Positions 1-7,630 of a DNA stretch of 12,772 nucleotides are shown here, in pieces (position 1 is the first letter of the stretch; every line of letters starts with the position of its first letter). The position numbers were made by a program, and so were the translations under genes. The notes under the pieces are model-generated. The model saw only the letters and a list, made by a program, of their open reading frames with translations. It had not been told where the DNA came from and did not search any database. The stretch comes from DASUGM01 sp036274055 (GTDB lineage Bacteria; Acidobacteriota; Vicinamibacteria; Vicinamibacterales; SCN-69-37): assembly GCA_036274055.1 (NCBI GenBank), contig DASUGM010000355.1:1-12772 (forward strand). Reading direction: 5' to 3'.

Positions 1-186
1 GTAGCGGACGCCCTTGAACACGAAGACGCCGGCATCGCGAAAACCGCGAATGCGGCCGGCCGCGGTCCGGACGATCGGTGCGTCTTGCGGACGCGCGACG
101 CCGACGAGCCGCGCGACGTCGAGCGGCGCGGTCGCCGCGGCGCCGGCGGCCACCGCGAGATGTCGGAGAACGGTGCGTCTGTGCAT
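1..186 (-). CDS. Type-B carboxylesterase, Tat-exported (N-terminal part only)
   Basis: The gene is cut by the left edge; 62 codons are visible and the frame stays open to base 1. The protein begins MHRRTVLRHLAVAAGAAA, a twin-arginine (Tat) type signal: RR at residues 3-4, a hydrophobic stretch, then alanine-rich sequence. It continues with VRTAAGRIRGF and GVFVFKGVRY at residues 39-62. This matches the N-terminal strand of type-B carboxylesterases (para-nitrobenzyl esterase family), where a 'G.vrG....gv..FkGipYa' block is usual. The catalytic Ser-Glu-His lies outside the window. It would be an exported alpha/beta-hydrolase cleaving ester groups. As last visible gene after the receptor it may remove acetyl, methyl or feruloyl groups from uronide-containing polysaccharide, but that is inference from context. 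The start has no clear Shine-Dalgarno sequence and lies 7 nt after a strong hairpin. Confidence 0.75.
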   Translation of the reverse strand, partial: MHRRTVLRHLAVAAGAAATAPLDVARLVGVARPQDAPIVRTAAGRIRGFRDAGVFVFKGVRY

Positions 187-193
187 GATCAGC

Positions 194-220
194 GGGGGAC
201 GGGCGCGAAGCCCGTCCCCC
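194..220 (-). terminator. Perfect 11-bp hairpin between receptor and esterase genes
   Basis: Bases 194-204 (gggggacgggc) are perfectly complementary to 210-220 (gcccgtccccc), with a 5-nt loop (gcgaa). GATC tetramers flank it at 187-190 and 221-224. It fills most of the 58-bp gap between the receptor stop codon and the esterase start. No T-run follows on either strand, so it is not a classic intrinsic terminator. It could be an attenuator, an mRNA stability element at the 3' end of the receptor message, or a structure that controls esterase translation. The structure is seen directly; the role is open. Confidence 0.5.
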
Positions 221-244
221 GATCGGTCTGAAAACGTCGCCTGG

Positions 245-3200
245 TTAGAACACGAAGCGGAACCCGAGCTGAAGCTCGCGCCCCGAGCTATCGACCCGCT
301 TACGCGTCACCTTGCCGAAGTTCGCGCCGCCGAACGTCGTGTCCGGCTGATCCATGACGATGTGGTCGAAGAGGTTGTAGGCCTCGAGCCGAAACTCCAT
401 CCGGTATTTCGCCCCCATCATGAAACCCTTCGTCATCGTCATGTCGGTGAACCACGCGCCGGGTCCGTTCAGGCCGTCGTAGGAGACCGGGTTGGTGCGC
501 GGCGTGAACGCCGGCTGGGCGGCGAACATGCTGGTGTCGAACCAGCGGTCGTTCGTCGGGTTGTCCAGCTTCGGATTGCCGCTCACCGACAACGCGTTGG
601 TGAACAGCACGGGCCGGCCCGAGTAGATCCGGATTGCGGTTGAGACCTGCCAGTTGCCGAGGACGTAATCAAGGCCCTTCGACATGTCCGACATGTAGTG
701 CCGGCCTCGTCCCACCGGGATTTGCCAGGACACCGCGCTGGTCATGCGGTGCTCGGGAATCGCGGGGTTGACCGGTTGCCACTGCCAGCCGCTCTGGCCG
801 TTCGTCTGCAGCACTTCGTAGGCGTCGAGATCGCTCAACGTGTTCTCGATCCGATCCTGCTGGAACGCGTAGGCGACCATGAAGCTCAGGCCCTTGGCGA
901 ATGGACGCTGGGCGCGAATGTCGAAGCTATGCGTCGTCATGTTGCGCCCGCTGGTCGTATTGGTCTGCGTGATCGCCCCGTACTGCGGATACGGCACCAG
1001 CAGGCTGCCGATCGTGACGGTCGTGTTGTTGCGCAACGGACCGGGAAACGTCGACGGCGTGAGGTAGTTCCTGAACGGGTTGGGGACCGTCGCGTTGAGC
1101 GCCGCGCCGTTCTCGTAGCTGAACGCCGGATCGCGCATGTTCAGGTCCACGGTGTACGGCACGCGGCTGCCGTAGTTGTAGAAGTACGAGGTGTCGATAA
1201 TCAGCCCGCCCCAGATTTCCCGCTGGTACGACAGGTTGAATCGGTCGTTGATCTGCGGGCGCAGGTGATATTGATCGAAACTCACCGCGCCGCCAAGGCC
1301 GGTGTAGCGGCCGAGCGTCTGGCCGCTGGCCAGCTGCACCGGGTTGGTCGCCGGAAACGGGTCGGCCAGCGTCTGCTGCGGCTTGCCGTTGAGGAGGTTC
1401 AGCGTCGTGGTGGTTTGCGCGTAGCCCGCGTACTGGTTGACGAAATCGCCAAGCGTGTCGCGCACGCTGGAGATCGGCATCTGGTAGCGGGCGTACGCGA
1501 AGCGGACGACCGACTTGTCGTCGATCCGGTAGTTGGCGCCGAAGCGCGGGAGCAGGTTCTTCCAGGTTGTCGCCCACGACGAGCGATTGTCGTTGTCGGC
1601 GAATTGCCACGCGCCGTTGTAGGTCCAGGCGTAGCCCTTGCTCGCCATCAGCGCCGCGGCCTGCGCCGGCATGTTCGGCGGCGTCGCCTGCATCTCCGGA
1701 ATCGGCTGGGTCAGATCGAGACCGCGCGACAGCCGGTTTTGCACGTCGGTCGGGCCCGGGTCGAACTCCCAGCGCAGGCCGAGGTTCAGCGTCAGACGGT
1801 CGCTCAGCGCCCAGTCGTCCTGCGCGTACATCGAGTAGCTGTGCAGGTTCGTCGTCTGCAGCGGGACGAGCCGCGCCGAACTGCGGTTGTCGAGCGCGCC
1901 GAGCATGAAGCTCGCCCACTCGTTGCCGGTGGTCGCGACCTGCGGGCTCTCAGAACTGTTGGCGGTGATGGCTGAGTTGAACACGAAGTTGATCGGCTCG
2001 AACCGCGCCGCCTCGCCATAGTAGGCGCGGACCTCGCCGCCGTACTTGAGGTTGTGCGCGCCGGAGTAGCGGTTCATCCGTGCCGAAATCGTCCACGCGT
2101 CCGGATGCTGGAACCACTCACGGCCCTGGCGGCCGAGTCGGTTGTCGGTGCTGGTGCCGCTACCCGAGGTCACGTCGAGCGCCGGATAGTAGGCGTAGCC
2201 GCTGTTGTACAGCGACGAGTACCATCCCGACGGCCACAACTCGGCGAGACCGTCCTGACCAAGCAGGAGCGCCGGGTTATAGAACTCGTCGACCATCTTG
2301 TAGTAGCTGCCGCGCACGTTGAGCGTCGACTTCGGCGACAGCACCCAGACCGCGTCGCCGGCCAGGCTCATGCCGTCGCGGTTGCTGCCCGAGAGCGGAA
2401 AGAAGCCGGCATTGCCGCCGATCGGATTGCTTTGATAGAGGTCGGCCTTGAAGACGCCGAGTCGCGCGAAGACTTTCAAGTTGCTGCTGAGGTTGAAGTC
2501 GACGCGCTGCGAGAAGTTCCAGTACTTGACGTCCTCGGTGATCCCGTACTGCAGGTTGTCGGCGTTGCCCGGCAGGTTGGGCAGCGGGATGTTGGCGAGC
2601 ATCTTTTGCGCCACCGGATCGAGCATCGTTCCCGGAATCCGGTTGTTCGCGAACGGCGTCCGGACGACCCGCTTGGTCACGGGATCGATCACCGATGAGA
2701 ACGGATCGTAGATGGTCCGGACGGCGCCGTTGGCGAGCCGCGACTGGCTGAAGTCGCCGGTGCGCTCGAGCTCGGTCGGCACGGTGCGGACGATCGACAG
2801 CGGCCGGCTCTCATCCCAGTTCTCGTAGGAAGTGAAGTAGAAGACGCGGTTCCTGCGCAGCCGCCCGCCGACGGTGCCGCCGACCATGTTCAGCTCGCTG
2901 CCTTTGACCGGGTTGCTTCCAGGCGCAACTGCCAGTGTCGGATCCGAGATCGAGTTGAGCCCGGGCGTGCGGAAGTAGGTGTACGCCGAGCCGCGCGTCG
3001 TGTTGGTGCCGGACTTCATGTTGAGGCTGATCACGCCGCCGAGGCTGTAGCCGTTTTCCGCGTCGACGCTGGTCTTGGCGATCGTGACTTCCTCGACGGC
3101 GTCCACCGCCGGCGTGTACGACGTTTTGAAGCTCGCCGCCAGCGGCACGCCGTCGAGCAGGACGTCGTTGGCGCGCCGCGTGCCGCCGCCGGCGTCGTAG

Positions 3201-3745
3201 TCGTTGGCGTAGGCGTGGTGATACGGCCGGTTCTCGCTGGTCGCCGGCGAGACGAACACCGTCGGATCGAGTGACGCGAGGTTGTAGGGATTGCGGCCGG
3301 GGATCGGCGTCTGGTCGATCAGCTTGCGCTCGAGCGTCAGCTGCGCGCTGCTGGAGTGAAACTGCACCGCGACCGGCGGCGCCGTGACCGTGACCACTTC
3401 CTCGAGCGTGCCGACCGAGAGCACCAGCCCGACGGTGACGTCACCGCGCTGCGGGACGCGGACGTTCTGTTGCTCACCCTTCTTGAATCCGCTCAGCGTG
3501 GCGCTGACCGTATAGATGCCCGGCTCGACGAAGTCGAAGAGGTAACGCCCTTCGCCGTCCGTCACCCGCGTCACTGAAATGAGCGTCGCCGTGTTCGACA
3601 GGGTGACTGTCGCGCCTGGCAGGGCGCCCTGACTCGTATCGACGATCGTTCCCTGGACGCGCGCGCGATAGTCCTGCGCGGCGGCCGGGAGCGCCAAGAC
3701 GAGCAATGCCGACGCTATCGCCATTACCCGAAGACACTTCACCAT
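245..3745 (-). CDS. Oar-like TonB-dependent receptor with carboxypeptidase-regulatory domain
   Basis: This 1166-residue outer-membrane receptor starts with a Sec signal peptide (residues 1-24, cleavage likely after LPAAA). A carboxypeptidase-regulatory-like beta-sandwich follows at about 28-112 (VQGTIVDTSQGALPGATV, then a DGEGRYLF turn and PGIYTVSATLSGF). A TonB-box-like segment EEVVTVTA lies at 115-122. The plug domain spans about 125-250 and includes NDVLLDGVPL and GGVISLNMKSGTN. The rest is aromatic-rich beta-barrel ending in the C-terminal F expected for barrel insertion. This architecture is typical of the very large Oar/CarbopepD TonB receptors of Acidobacteriota. There is no SusD partner. 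The start is set by GGAGG at 3753-3757, 7 nt before the ATG, and the gene lies 21 nt after the kdgK stop. Operon position suggests import of uronic-acid oligosaccharides; the substrate is not readable from the sequence. Confidence 0.93.
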   Translation of the reverse strand: MVKCLRVMAIASALLVLALPAAAQDYRARVQGTIVDTSQGALPGATVTLSNTATLISVTRVTDGEGRYLFDFVEPGIYTVSATLSGFKKGEQQNVRVPQRGDVTVGLVLSVGTLEEVVTVTAPPVAVQFHSSSAQLTLERKLIDQTPIPGRNPYNLASLDPTVFVSPATSENRPYHHAYANDYDAGGGTRRANDVLLDGVPLAASFKTSYTPAVDAVEEVTIAKTSVDAENGYSLGGVISLNMKSGTNTTRGSAYTYFRTPGLNSISDPTLAVAPGSNPVKGSELNMVGGTVGGRLRRNRVFYFTSYENWDESRPLSIVRTVPTELERTGDFSQSRLANGAVRTIYDPFSSVIDPVTKRVVRTPFANNRIPGTMLDPVAQKMLANIPLPNLPGNADNLQYGITEDVKYWNFSQRVDFNLSSNLKVFARLGVFKADLYQSNPIGGNAGFFPLSGSNRDGMSLAGDAVWVLSPKSTLNVRGSYYKMVDEFYNPALLLGQDGLAELWPSGWYSSLYNSGYAYYPALDVTSGSGTSTDNRLGRQGREWFQHPDAWTISARMNRYSGAHNLKYGGEVRAYYGEAARFEPINFVFNSAITANSSESPQVATTGNEWASFMLGALDNRSSARLVPLQTTNLHSYSMYAQDDWALSDRLTLNLGLRWEFDPGPTDVQNRLSRGLDLTQPIPEMQATPPNMPAQAAALMASKGYAWTYNGAWQFADNDNRSSWATTWKNLLPRFGANYRIDDKSVVRFAYARYQMPISSVRDTLGDFVNQYAGYAQTTTTLNLLNGKPQQTLADPFPATNPVQLASGQTLGRYTGLGGAVSFDQYHLRPQINDRFNLSYQREIWGGLIIDTSYFYNYGSRVPYTVDLNMRDPAFSYENGAALNATVPNPFRNYLTPSTFPGPLRNNTTVTIGSLLVPYPQYGAITQTNTTSGRNMTTHSFDIRAQRPFAKGLSFMVAYAFQQDRIENTLSDLDAYEVLQTNGQSGWQWQPVNPAIPEHRMTSAVSWQIPVGRGRHYMSDMSKGLDYVLGNWQVSTAIRIYSGRPVLFTNALSVSGNPKLDNPTNDRWFDTSMFAAQPAFTPRTNPVSYDGLNGPGAWFTDMTMTKGFMMGAKYRMEFRLEAYNLFDHIVMDQPDTTFGGANFGKVTRKRVDSSGRELQLGFRFVF

Positions 3746-3766
3746 GACCTTGCCTCCATGAACGCG

Positions 3767-4795
3767 TTACCGCTGAACCCGTCCGCTCGCGTCGCCCGCC
3801 GCGAGCCGATCCACGTCCGCTATCGACACTCGATTGAAATCACCCGGAATCGTCTGCTTCAGCGCGCTGGCGGCCACGGCAAAACGCAGCGACGCCATCG
3901 CGTCACGGCCGCTGAGCCGGCCGAAGATCAGTCCCGCCGCAAAGCTGTCGCCGCCGCCAATCCGATCGACCAGGCGCACGACGTAGCGCTGGCTTTCGTA
4001 GAACGCGCCCGCCGCAGCGTCGAAGAGCACGGCGCTCCACGCGTTGTCGCTGGCCGACAAACTTTCGCGCAGCGTGACCGCAATCTGCCTGACGCCAAGC
4101 TCACGGGCGACGTCGGCCTGCGCGAGCTGATAGGCGGCGTGATCGAGTTCTCCGGTGGTGACGTCGACGTCGGGCACCGCGACGCCGAGCACCGCCTGCA
4201 AGTCCTCTTCGTTTGCGATGACGACGTCGGAGCCCTGCACGAGCGGGCGCATGACCGTCTGCGCCTCGGCTTCCGACCAGAGTTTTCTTCTGAAGTTGAG
4301 ATCGACGCTGACCTTCGCGCCGGCTTTGCGGGCGGCGTCGATGGCTTCACGCGTGCATGCGGCGGCCGACGCGCTCAGTGCCGGCGTGATGCCGGTCCAG
4401 TGAAACCAGGCCGCGCCGTCGAAGACACGACCCCAGTCGACCGAGCCCGGCTGCAGCTCGCTGATCGCCGAATGCGCGCGGTCGTAGACGACCGTCGATG
4501 GCCGCTGGCTCGCGCCGGTTTCCGCGAAGTAGATCCCGAGCCGCGATCCGCCGCGCAGCACGTGCGAGACGTCGACGCCCTCGGCGCGCAGCGCGCGCAG
4601 CGCCGCGTCGCCGATCGGGTTGGCGGGCAGCCGCGTGACGTAACGGCTGTCGAGTCCGAACTGCGCCAGGCTGACGGCGACGTTGGCCTCACCGCCGCCG
4701 AACGTCGCCTCGAAACGCGGCGACTGCAAGAAGCGCTCGAAGCCCGGCGGGCTGAGCCGCAGCATGATCTCGCCGAAGCAGACAGTGGCCGGCAT
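3767..4795 (-). CDS. kdgK: 2-keto-3-deoxygluconate kinase (PfkB family)
   Basis: A 342-residue ribokinase/PfkB-family sugar kinase that would phosphorylate KDG to KDPG with ATP in the cytoplasm. The N-terminal substrate region reads FGEIMLRLSPPG (7-18) and FGGGEANVAVSLAQFG (32-47), the family's first signature. SVDLNFRRKLW (163-173) matches the 'DpNlRp.lW' block typical of KDG kinases. DRIGGGDSFAAGLIFG (277-292) is the second PfkB signature, with D283 as the catalytic base. The anion-hole GAGD motif is here GGGD, a common variant. Length is normal. The start ATG follows the kdgA stop after 4 nt. Because the next enzyme upstream is KDPG aldolase, the KDG assignment is much more likely than ribose or fructose. 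Confidence 0.9.
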   Translation of the reverse strand: MPATVCFGEIMLRLSPPGFERFLQSPRFEATFGGGEANVAVSLAQFGLDSRYVTRLPANPIGDAALRALRAEGVDVSHVLRGGSRLGIYFAETGASQRPSTVVYDRAHSAISELQPGSVDWGRVFDGAAWFHWTGITPALSASAAACTREAIDAARKAGAKVSVDLNFRRKLWSEAEAQTVMRPLVQGSDVVIANEEDLQAVLGVAVPDVDVTTGELDHAAYQLAQADVARELGVRQIAVTLRESLSASDNAWSAVLFDAAAGAFYESQRYVVRLVDRIGGGDSFAAGLIFGRLSGRDAMASLRFAVAASALKQTIPGDFNRVSIADVDRLAAGDASGRVQR

Positions 4796-4799
4796 CGCG

Positions 4800-5474
4800 T
4801 CAGGCCCCGATCGGCTGCGGAGCGCGGGCGTCGCGGACCGCCGCGATGAAGTGCCGCGCCTGGCTGGTGATGACGTCGAATCGTCCGTCGGCGACCGCCC
4901 GCTGATCGACGAGCGCGGTGCCGACGCCGATCGCGACCGCGCCGGCGCGGATCCAGTCGCCGGCGTTGTCGCGCGTCACGCCGCCGGTCGGCATCAGCCG
5001 GACCGCGCGCAGCGGCGCGAGCACATCCTTGAAAAATCCGGGGCCCAGCGCCGTTGCGGGAAACACCTTGACGATGTCCGCGCCGGCGTCCCAGGCGGCG
5101 AGAATCTCGGTCGGGGTGAAGCAGCCGGGCACGACGGCGACCCGCCGCCGCTCGCACTCCTCGATGATCGCGGGGCGGAAGACCGGCGACACGACGAAGC
5201 GCGCACCAGCGTCGATTACCCGGTCGGCGGTGTCGGCGTCGAGCACGGTGCCGGCGCCGACGATCACGTCCGCCGAGACCCGCGCGGACAAGTCGCGAAT
5301 CAGCGCGACCGCGTCCGGCACCGTCATCGTCACCTCGATTGCGCGGACGCCGCCCTCGAGCAGCGCGTCAGCGACGGCGTGAAGCCGGCTGGCGTCGGCC
5401 AGCCGGATGACCGCGACCACGCCGGTATCGACGATCGTGGTGAGTACTTCCTTGCGGCTCGCGTCGGCGCTCAT
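4800..5474 (-). CDS. kdgA: KDPG/KHG aldolase (2-keto-3-deoxy-6-phosphogluconate aldolase)
   Basis: A 224-residue class I aldolase (Eda/KdgA family) cleaving KDPG to pyruvate and glyceraldehyde 3-phosphate, the last step of this route. Visible signatures are GVVAVIRL (18-25), GGVRAIEVTMTVPDA (41-55) with catalytic E47, VGAGTVLDADTADRVIDAGA (72-91), SPVF (96-99), VVPGCFTPTE (114-123), DIVKVFPA (133-140) with Schiff-base K136, and PTGGVTRDN (162-170) for phosphate binding. The arginine just after the EVT block in E. coli Eda is Thr here, as in the Thermotoga-like branch ('EiTfTvPdA'), so this is not a defect. The chosen ATG at 5474 overlaps the transporter stop as ATGA and has GGGGA 7 nt upstream. 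The same frame is open further upstream, but that part has no family similarity and lies inside the transporter gene. Also called eda. Confidence 0.93.
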   Translation of the reverse strand: MSADASRKEVLTTIVDTGVVAVIRLADASRLHAVADALLEGGVRAIEVTMTVPDAVALIRDLSARVSADVIVGAGTVLDADTADRVIDAGARFVVSPVFRPAIIEECERRRVAVVPGCFTPTEILAAWDAGADIVKVFPATALGPGFFKDVLAPLRAVRLMPTGGVTRDNAGDWIRAGAVAIGVGTALVDQRAVADGRFDVITSQARHFIAAVRDARAPQPIGA

Positions 5475-6853
5475 CGGAGCATCCCCAGCAGACCGTTGAC
5501 AACGAGAACGAAAGCGAAGATCGCGGTCAGGACGAGCACCGCGTTGCGCGCGCGATTGGCTTTGAACGCGCCGAGCGCGGGACGGTTGACGAAGTACAGG
5601 ATCACTACGAGCGCGACCGGCGCGAGGACGAGGTTGCCGACCATCGCCAGAATCGCTTTCAGCAGGGCCGGCAATTGCCAGAACGGCGCGACCAGGGCCG
5701 GCACAGCGATCCAGGTCGCGAACACGGTCCGGAACAGCCGGTTGTCTTTGGTAAAGCGCCAGTCCTTCCGCGCCATGTCGAGGCAGAAGTAGGTCATCGT
5801 CAGCGACACGGAAATCAGCGTCGTGAACGCCGCGGCGATCAGGCCAAGTGAAAACAGCCGCGGTGCAAGGAAGCCGAGCGCGCCCGGAAACGCCGGCCCA
5901 AGCACCTGGCCGGCGACGGGAATGCTTTGGATCTGCGAATAGTGGCTGACGCCGAGATACGACGGGCCGCTGCCGGTGTAGACCGCGTGCAGCGCCGTCG
6001 CGCCGGCGACGATGACGACGACGGAGAACAGCCCCCAGATCACGCCGAGGTTCTGGACCGTCTTCCAGAACGACTGTTTGATTTGCGCCGCGGTGTAGCC
6101 GGCGTTGGCGGCCAGATAACCGTACGAAAGCAGCACCGCCGGCGGCAGCGCCTGCCCGGCAATCGCCATGATCTGCGTGAAGCCGTCGCGGACCTGGCCG
6201 GCCGAGCCGACGACCGGCGCCGGCGGTGGCACGTGGGGCACCAGACCCTTGCCCAGCGAGATCCACGTCCGCCAGTCGAGCAAGCCGTTAATCGCGACGA
6301 TGATGAACGACACCAGAATCACGACCAGCAGCGCCGTCATGATCTTCTCGACGCGCTTGTAGCCGCCGATCACCGCGGCGAGCAGCGTCAAAGCCGTGAG
6401 CACGACGGTGACCGCGATCAGTCCGGGATCATCCGATCGCCCGGTCGGCGGCAGCACGCCGAAGACGCCGTAGGCGCCTTCGATCATCGCCGACGCCTGG
6501 CTCATGTTCACGATCACGTTCACGAGCACGGTCGGGATGAAGATGAACCACGCCAGCCAGGCGCCGATGTCGCTGCGGATCATCTCGAACATGCCGCGGC
6601 CGTTGGCGAACATCGCGATGCGAAACGCCGAGTCGAGCGTGAAGATCACCATGGGCACGACGTAGAGCGCGACCCAGAGGAGGTCGAAGCCGAACCACGC
6701 TCCGGCGAGCAGCCGCGTCGCCACTGCGCCGGCCCCAATCATCCCGGCCGCGGTCAGCGCCGCCGGGCCGACGAGCTGCGCGAAGAACGCGACGATGCCG
6801 CCGTGACTGCGCGGGACCACAGCGACCGACGTGGGCGAGACCGAGGTCGCCAT
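5471..6853 (-). CDS. Nramp-fold membrane transporter lacking the metal-binding motifs
   Basis: A 460-residue inner-membrane protein with about 11 hydrophobic segments and the Nramp/MntH fold signature in TM1: VGPAALTAAGMIGAGAVATRL (28-48), then FGFDLLWVALY. Classical Nramp proteins read 'GPa...vgyiDPGNwat' there. Here DPGN is GAGA (40-43), so both side-chain metal ligands (Asp, Asn) are gone. In TM6 the usual 'vMPHN' is ALPPA (235-239): the metal-ligand Met is Leu236 and the conserved His is Pro238. The protein will probably be labelled a divalent metal transporter by homology, but the transport site is not of that kind. The start ATG lies 1 nt after the kduD stop (TGACATG), and the stop overlaps the kdgA start (ATGA). 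This full coupling inside a uronate pathway suggests uptake of a sugar acid or related solute. A metal role, for example supplying a cation to the cupin enzymes, remains possible. The same frame extends upstream into kduD without homology. Confidence 0.85.
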   Translation of the reverse strand: MATSVSPTSVAVVPRSHGGIVAFFAQLVGPAALTAAGMIGAGAVATRLLAGAWFGFDLLWVALYVVPMVIFTLDSAFRIAMFANGRGMFEMIRSDIGAWLAWFIFIPTVLVNVIVNMSQASAMIEGAYGVFGVLPPTGRSDDPGLIAVTVVLTALTLLAAVIGGYKRVEKIMTALLVVILVSFIIVAINGLLDWRTWISLGKGLVPHVPPPAPVVGSAGQVRDGFTQIMAIAGQALPPAVLLSYGYLAANAGYTAAQIKQSFWKTVQNLGVIWGLFSVVVIVAGATALHAVYTGSGPSYLGVSHYSQIQSIPVAGQVLGPAFPGALGFLAPRLFSLGLIAAAFTTLISVSLTMTYFCLDMARKDWRFTKDNRLFRTVFATWIAVPALVAPFWQLPALLKAILAMVGNLVLAPVALVVILYFVNRPALGAFKANRARNAVLVLTAIFAFVLVVNGLLGMLR

Positions 6854-6854
6854 G

Positions 6855-7628
6855 TCAGCGGCCCATCCAGCCGCCATCGACGACGAGCACGTGACCGTGC
6901 ACGTAATCCGAGGCGCTCGAGGCAAGAAACACGACCGGGCCAGCCAAATCGTCGGGCGTGCCCCAGCGGCCGGCCGGGATGCGCTCGCCGATCTGCCGGC
7001 TGCGGGTCGCATCGGCGCGCAACGCCGCGGTGTTATCGGTGGCCATGTACCCCGGCGCGATGGCGTTGACGTTGATGCGGTGCGACGCCCACTCGTTGGC
7101 AAGCGCTTTGGTGAGCTGGGCGACCGCGCCCTTGGCCGCGGCGTAACCGGGCACCGTAATGCCGCCCTGAAACGCGAGCAGCGAGGAGACGTTGATGATC
7201 TTGCCGCCCTCGCCGCGCGCGATCATGTGCCGGCCCGCGGCGCGGCAGATTTGAAAGACGCTCGTGAGATTCACAGCCAACACCGCGTCCCAGTCGGCGT
7301 CCTCGTGCTCGGCAGCGGGCTTGCGACGGATGATGCCCGCGTTGTTGACGACGATGTCCAGCCGGCCGGTACGTTCGATCGCCTGCGCGACGACGCTCTC
7401 ACCGGCGCCGCGGCGGCTGAGATCGGCGACGACGGTGTGGGCCGGCGCGCCGCCCTCGGCGGCGATGGCCTCGGCAGTCTGCGTCGCCGGCGCGCTGCTC
7501 GAATGCAGCACGACGACGGCGCCGGCGCGCGCCAGCCCGCGCGCCATCCCGGCGCCCAGCCCGCGCGACGCGCCAGTCACGAGCGCGACCTTGCCGTCGA
7601 GGCGAAAGGGATCCATGGGTGCCGTCAT
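6855..7628 (-). CDS. kduD: 2-keto-3-deoxygluconate 5-dehydrogenase / 2-deoxygluconate 3-dehydrogenase (SDR)
   Basis: A 257-residue classical short-chain dehydrogenase. It opens with FRLDGKVALVTGASRGLGAG; the TGxxxGxG dinucleotide motif is at 18-25. NNAG is at 95-98, catalytic N120 is in AVNLTSVF, S149 in INVSSL, and Y162 and K166 in PGYAAAKGA. IAPGYMATDNT (190-200) and RIPAGRWGTPDDLAGPVVFLAS are characteristic of the KduD branch, which reduces 2,5-diketo-3-deoxygluconate to KDG with NAD(P)H. The C-terminal VVDGGWMGR is also typical. Length is normal for KduD (about 250). The start at 7628 lies 2 nt after the cupin stop; an in-frame ATG at 7616 (MDPFRL) is an alternative. SDR specificity is hard to read from motifs alone, so the substrate call also rests on KdgF, the isomerase, KdgK and KdgA around it. 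Confidence 0.88.
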   Translation of the reverse strand: MTAPMDPFRLDGKVALVTGASRGLGAGMARGLARAGAVVVLHSSSAPATQTAEAIAAEGGAPAHTVVADLSRRGAGESVVAQAIERTGRLDIVVNNAGIIRRKPAAEHEDADWDAVLAVNLTSVFQICRAAGRHMIARGEGGKIINVSSLLAFQGGITVPGYAAAKGAVAQLTKALANEWASHRINVNAIAPGYMATDNTAALRADATRSRQIGERIPAGRWGTPDDLAGPVVFLASSASDYVHGHVLVVDGGWMGR

Positions 7629-7630
7629 GC

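Noticed and set aside
698..1975. Long plus-strand open frame (425 codons) opposite the receptor gene; similar ones at 2054-2698 and, on the minus strand in another frame, 927-1919
   Set aside because: The sequence is arginine-, valine- and alanine-rich without family motifs, as expected for shadow frames in GC-rich DNA; the receptor frame has clear domains throughout.
3758..4849. Plus-strand open frame opposite the KDG kinase gene
   Set aside because: No recognisable motif, biased composition, fully overlaps a gene with both PfkB signatures on the other strand.
4800..5474. Missing arginine after the EVT block of the aldolase as a sign of lost activity
   Set aside because: The Thermotoga-like branch of KDPG aldolases has the same Thr there, and catalytic E47 and K136 are present.
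5475..6266. Upstream extension of the aldolase reading frame
   Set aside because: The extra residues have no aldolase similarity and overlap the transporter gene; the ATG at 5474 gives standard length and a Shine-Dalgarno site.
5927..7069. Plus-strand open frame opposite the Nramp-like and kduD genes
   Set aside because: Composition is almost only R, D, H, A and Q; it is an antisense shadow of membrane-protein codons.
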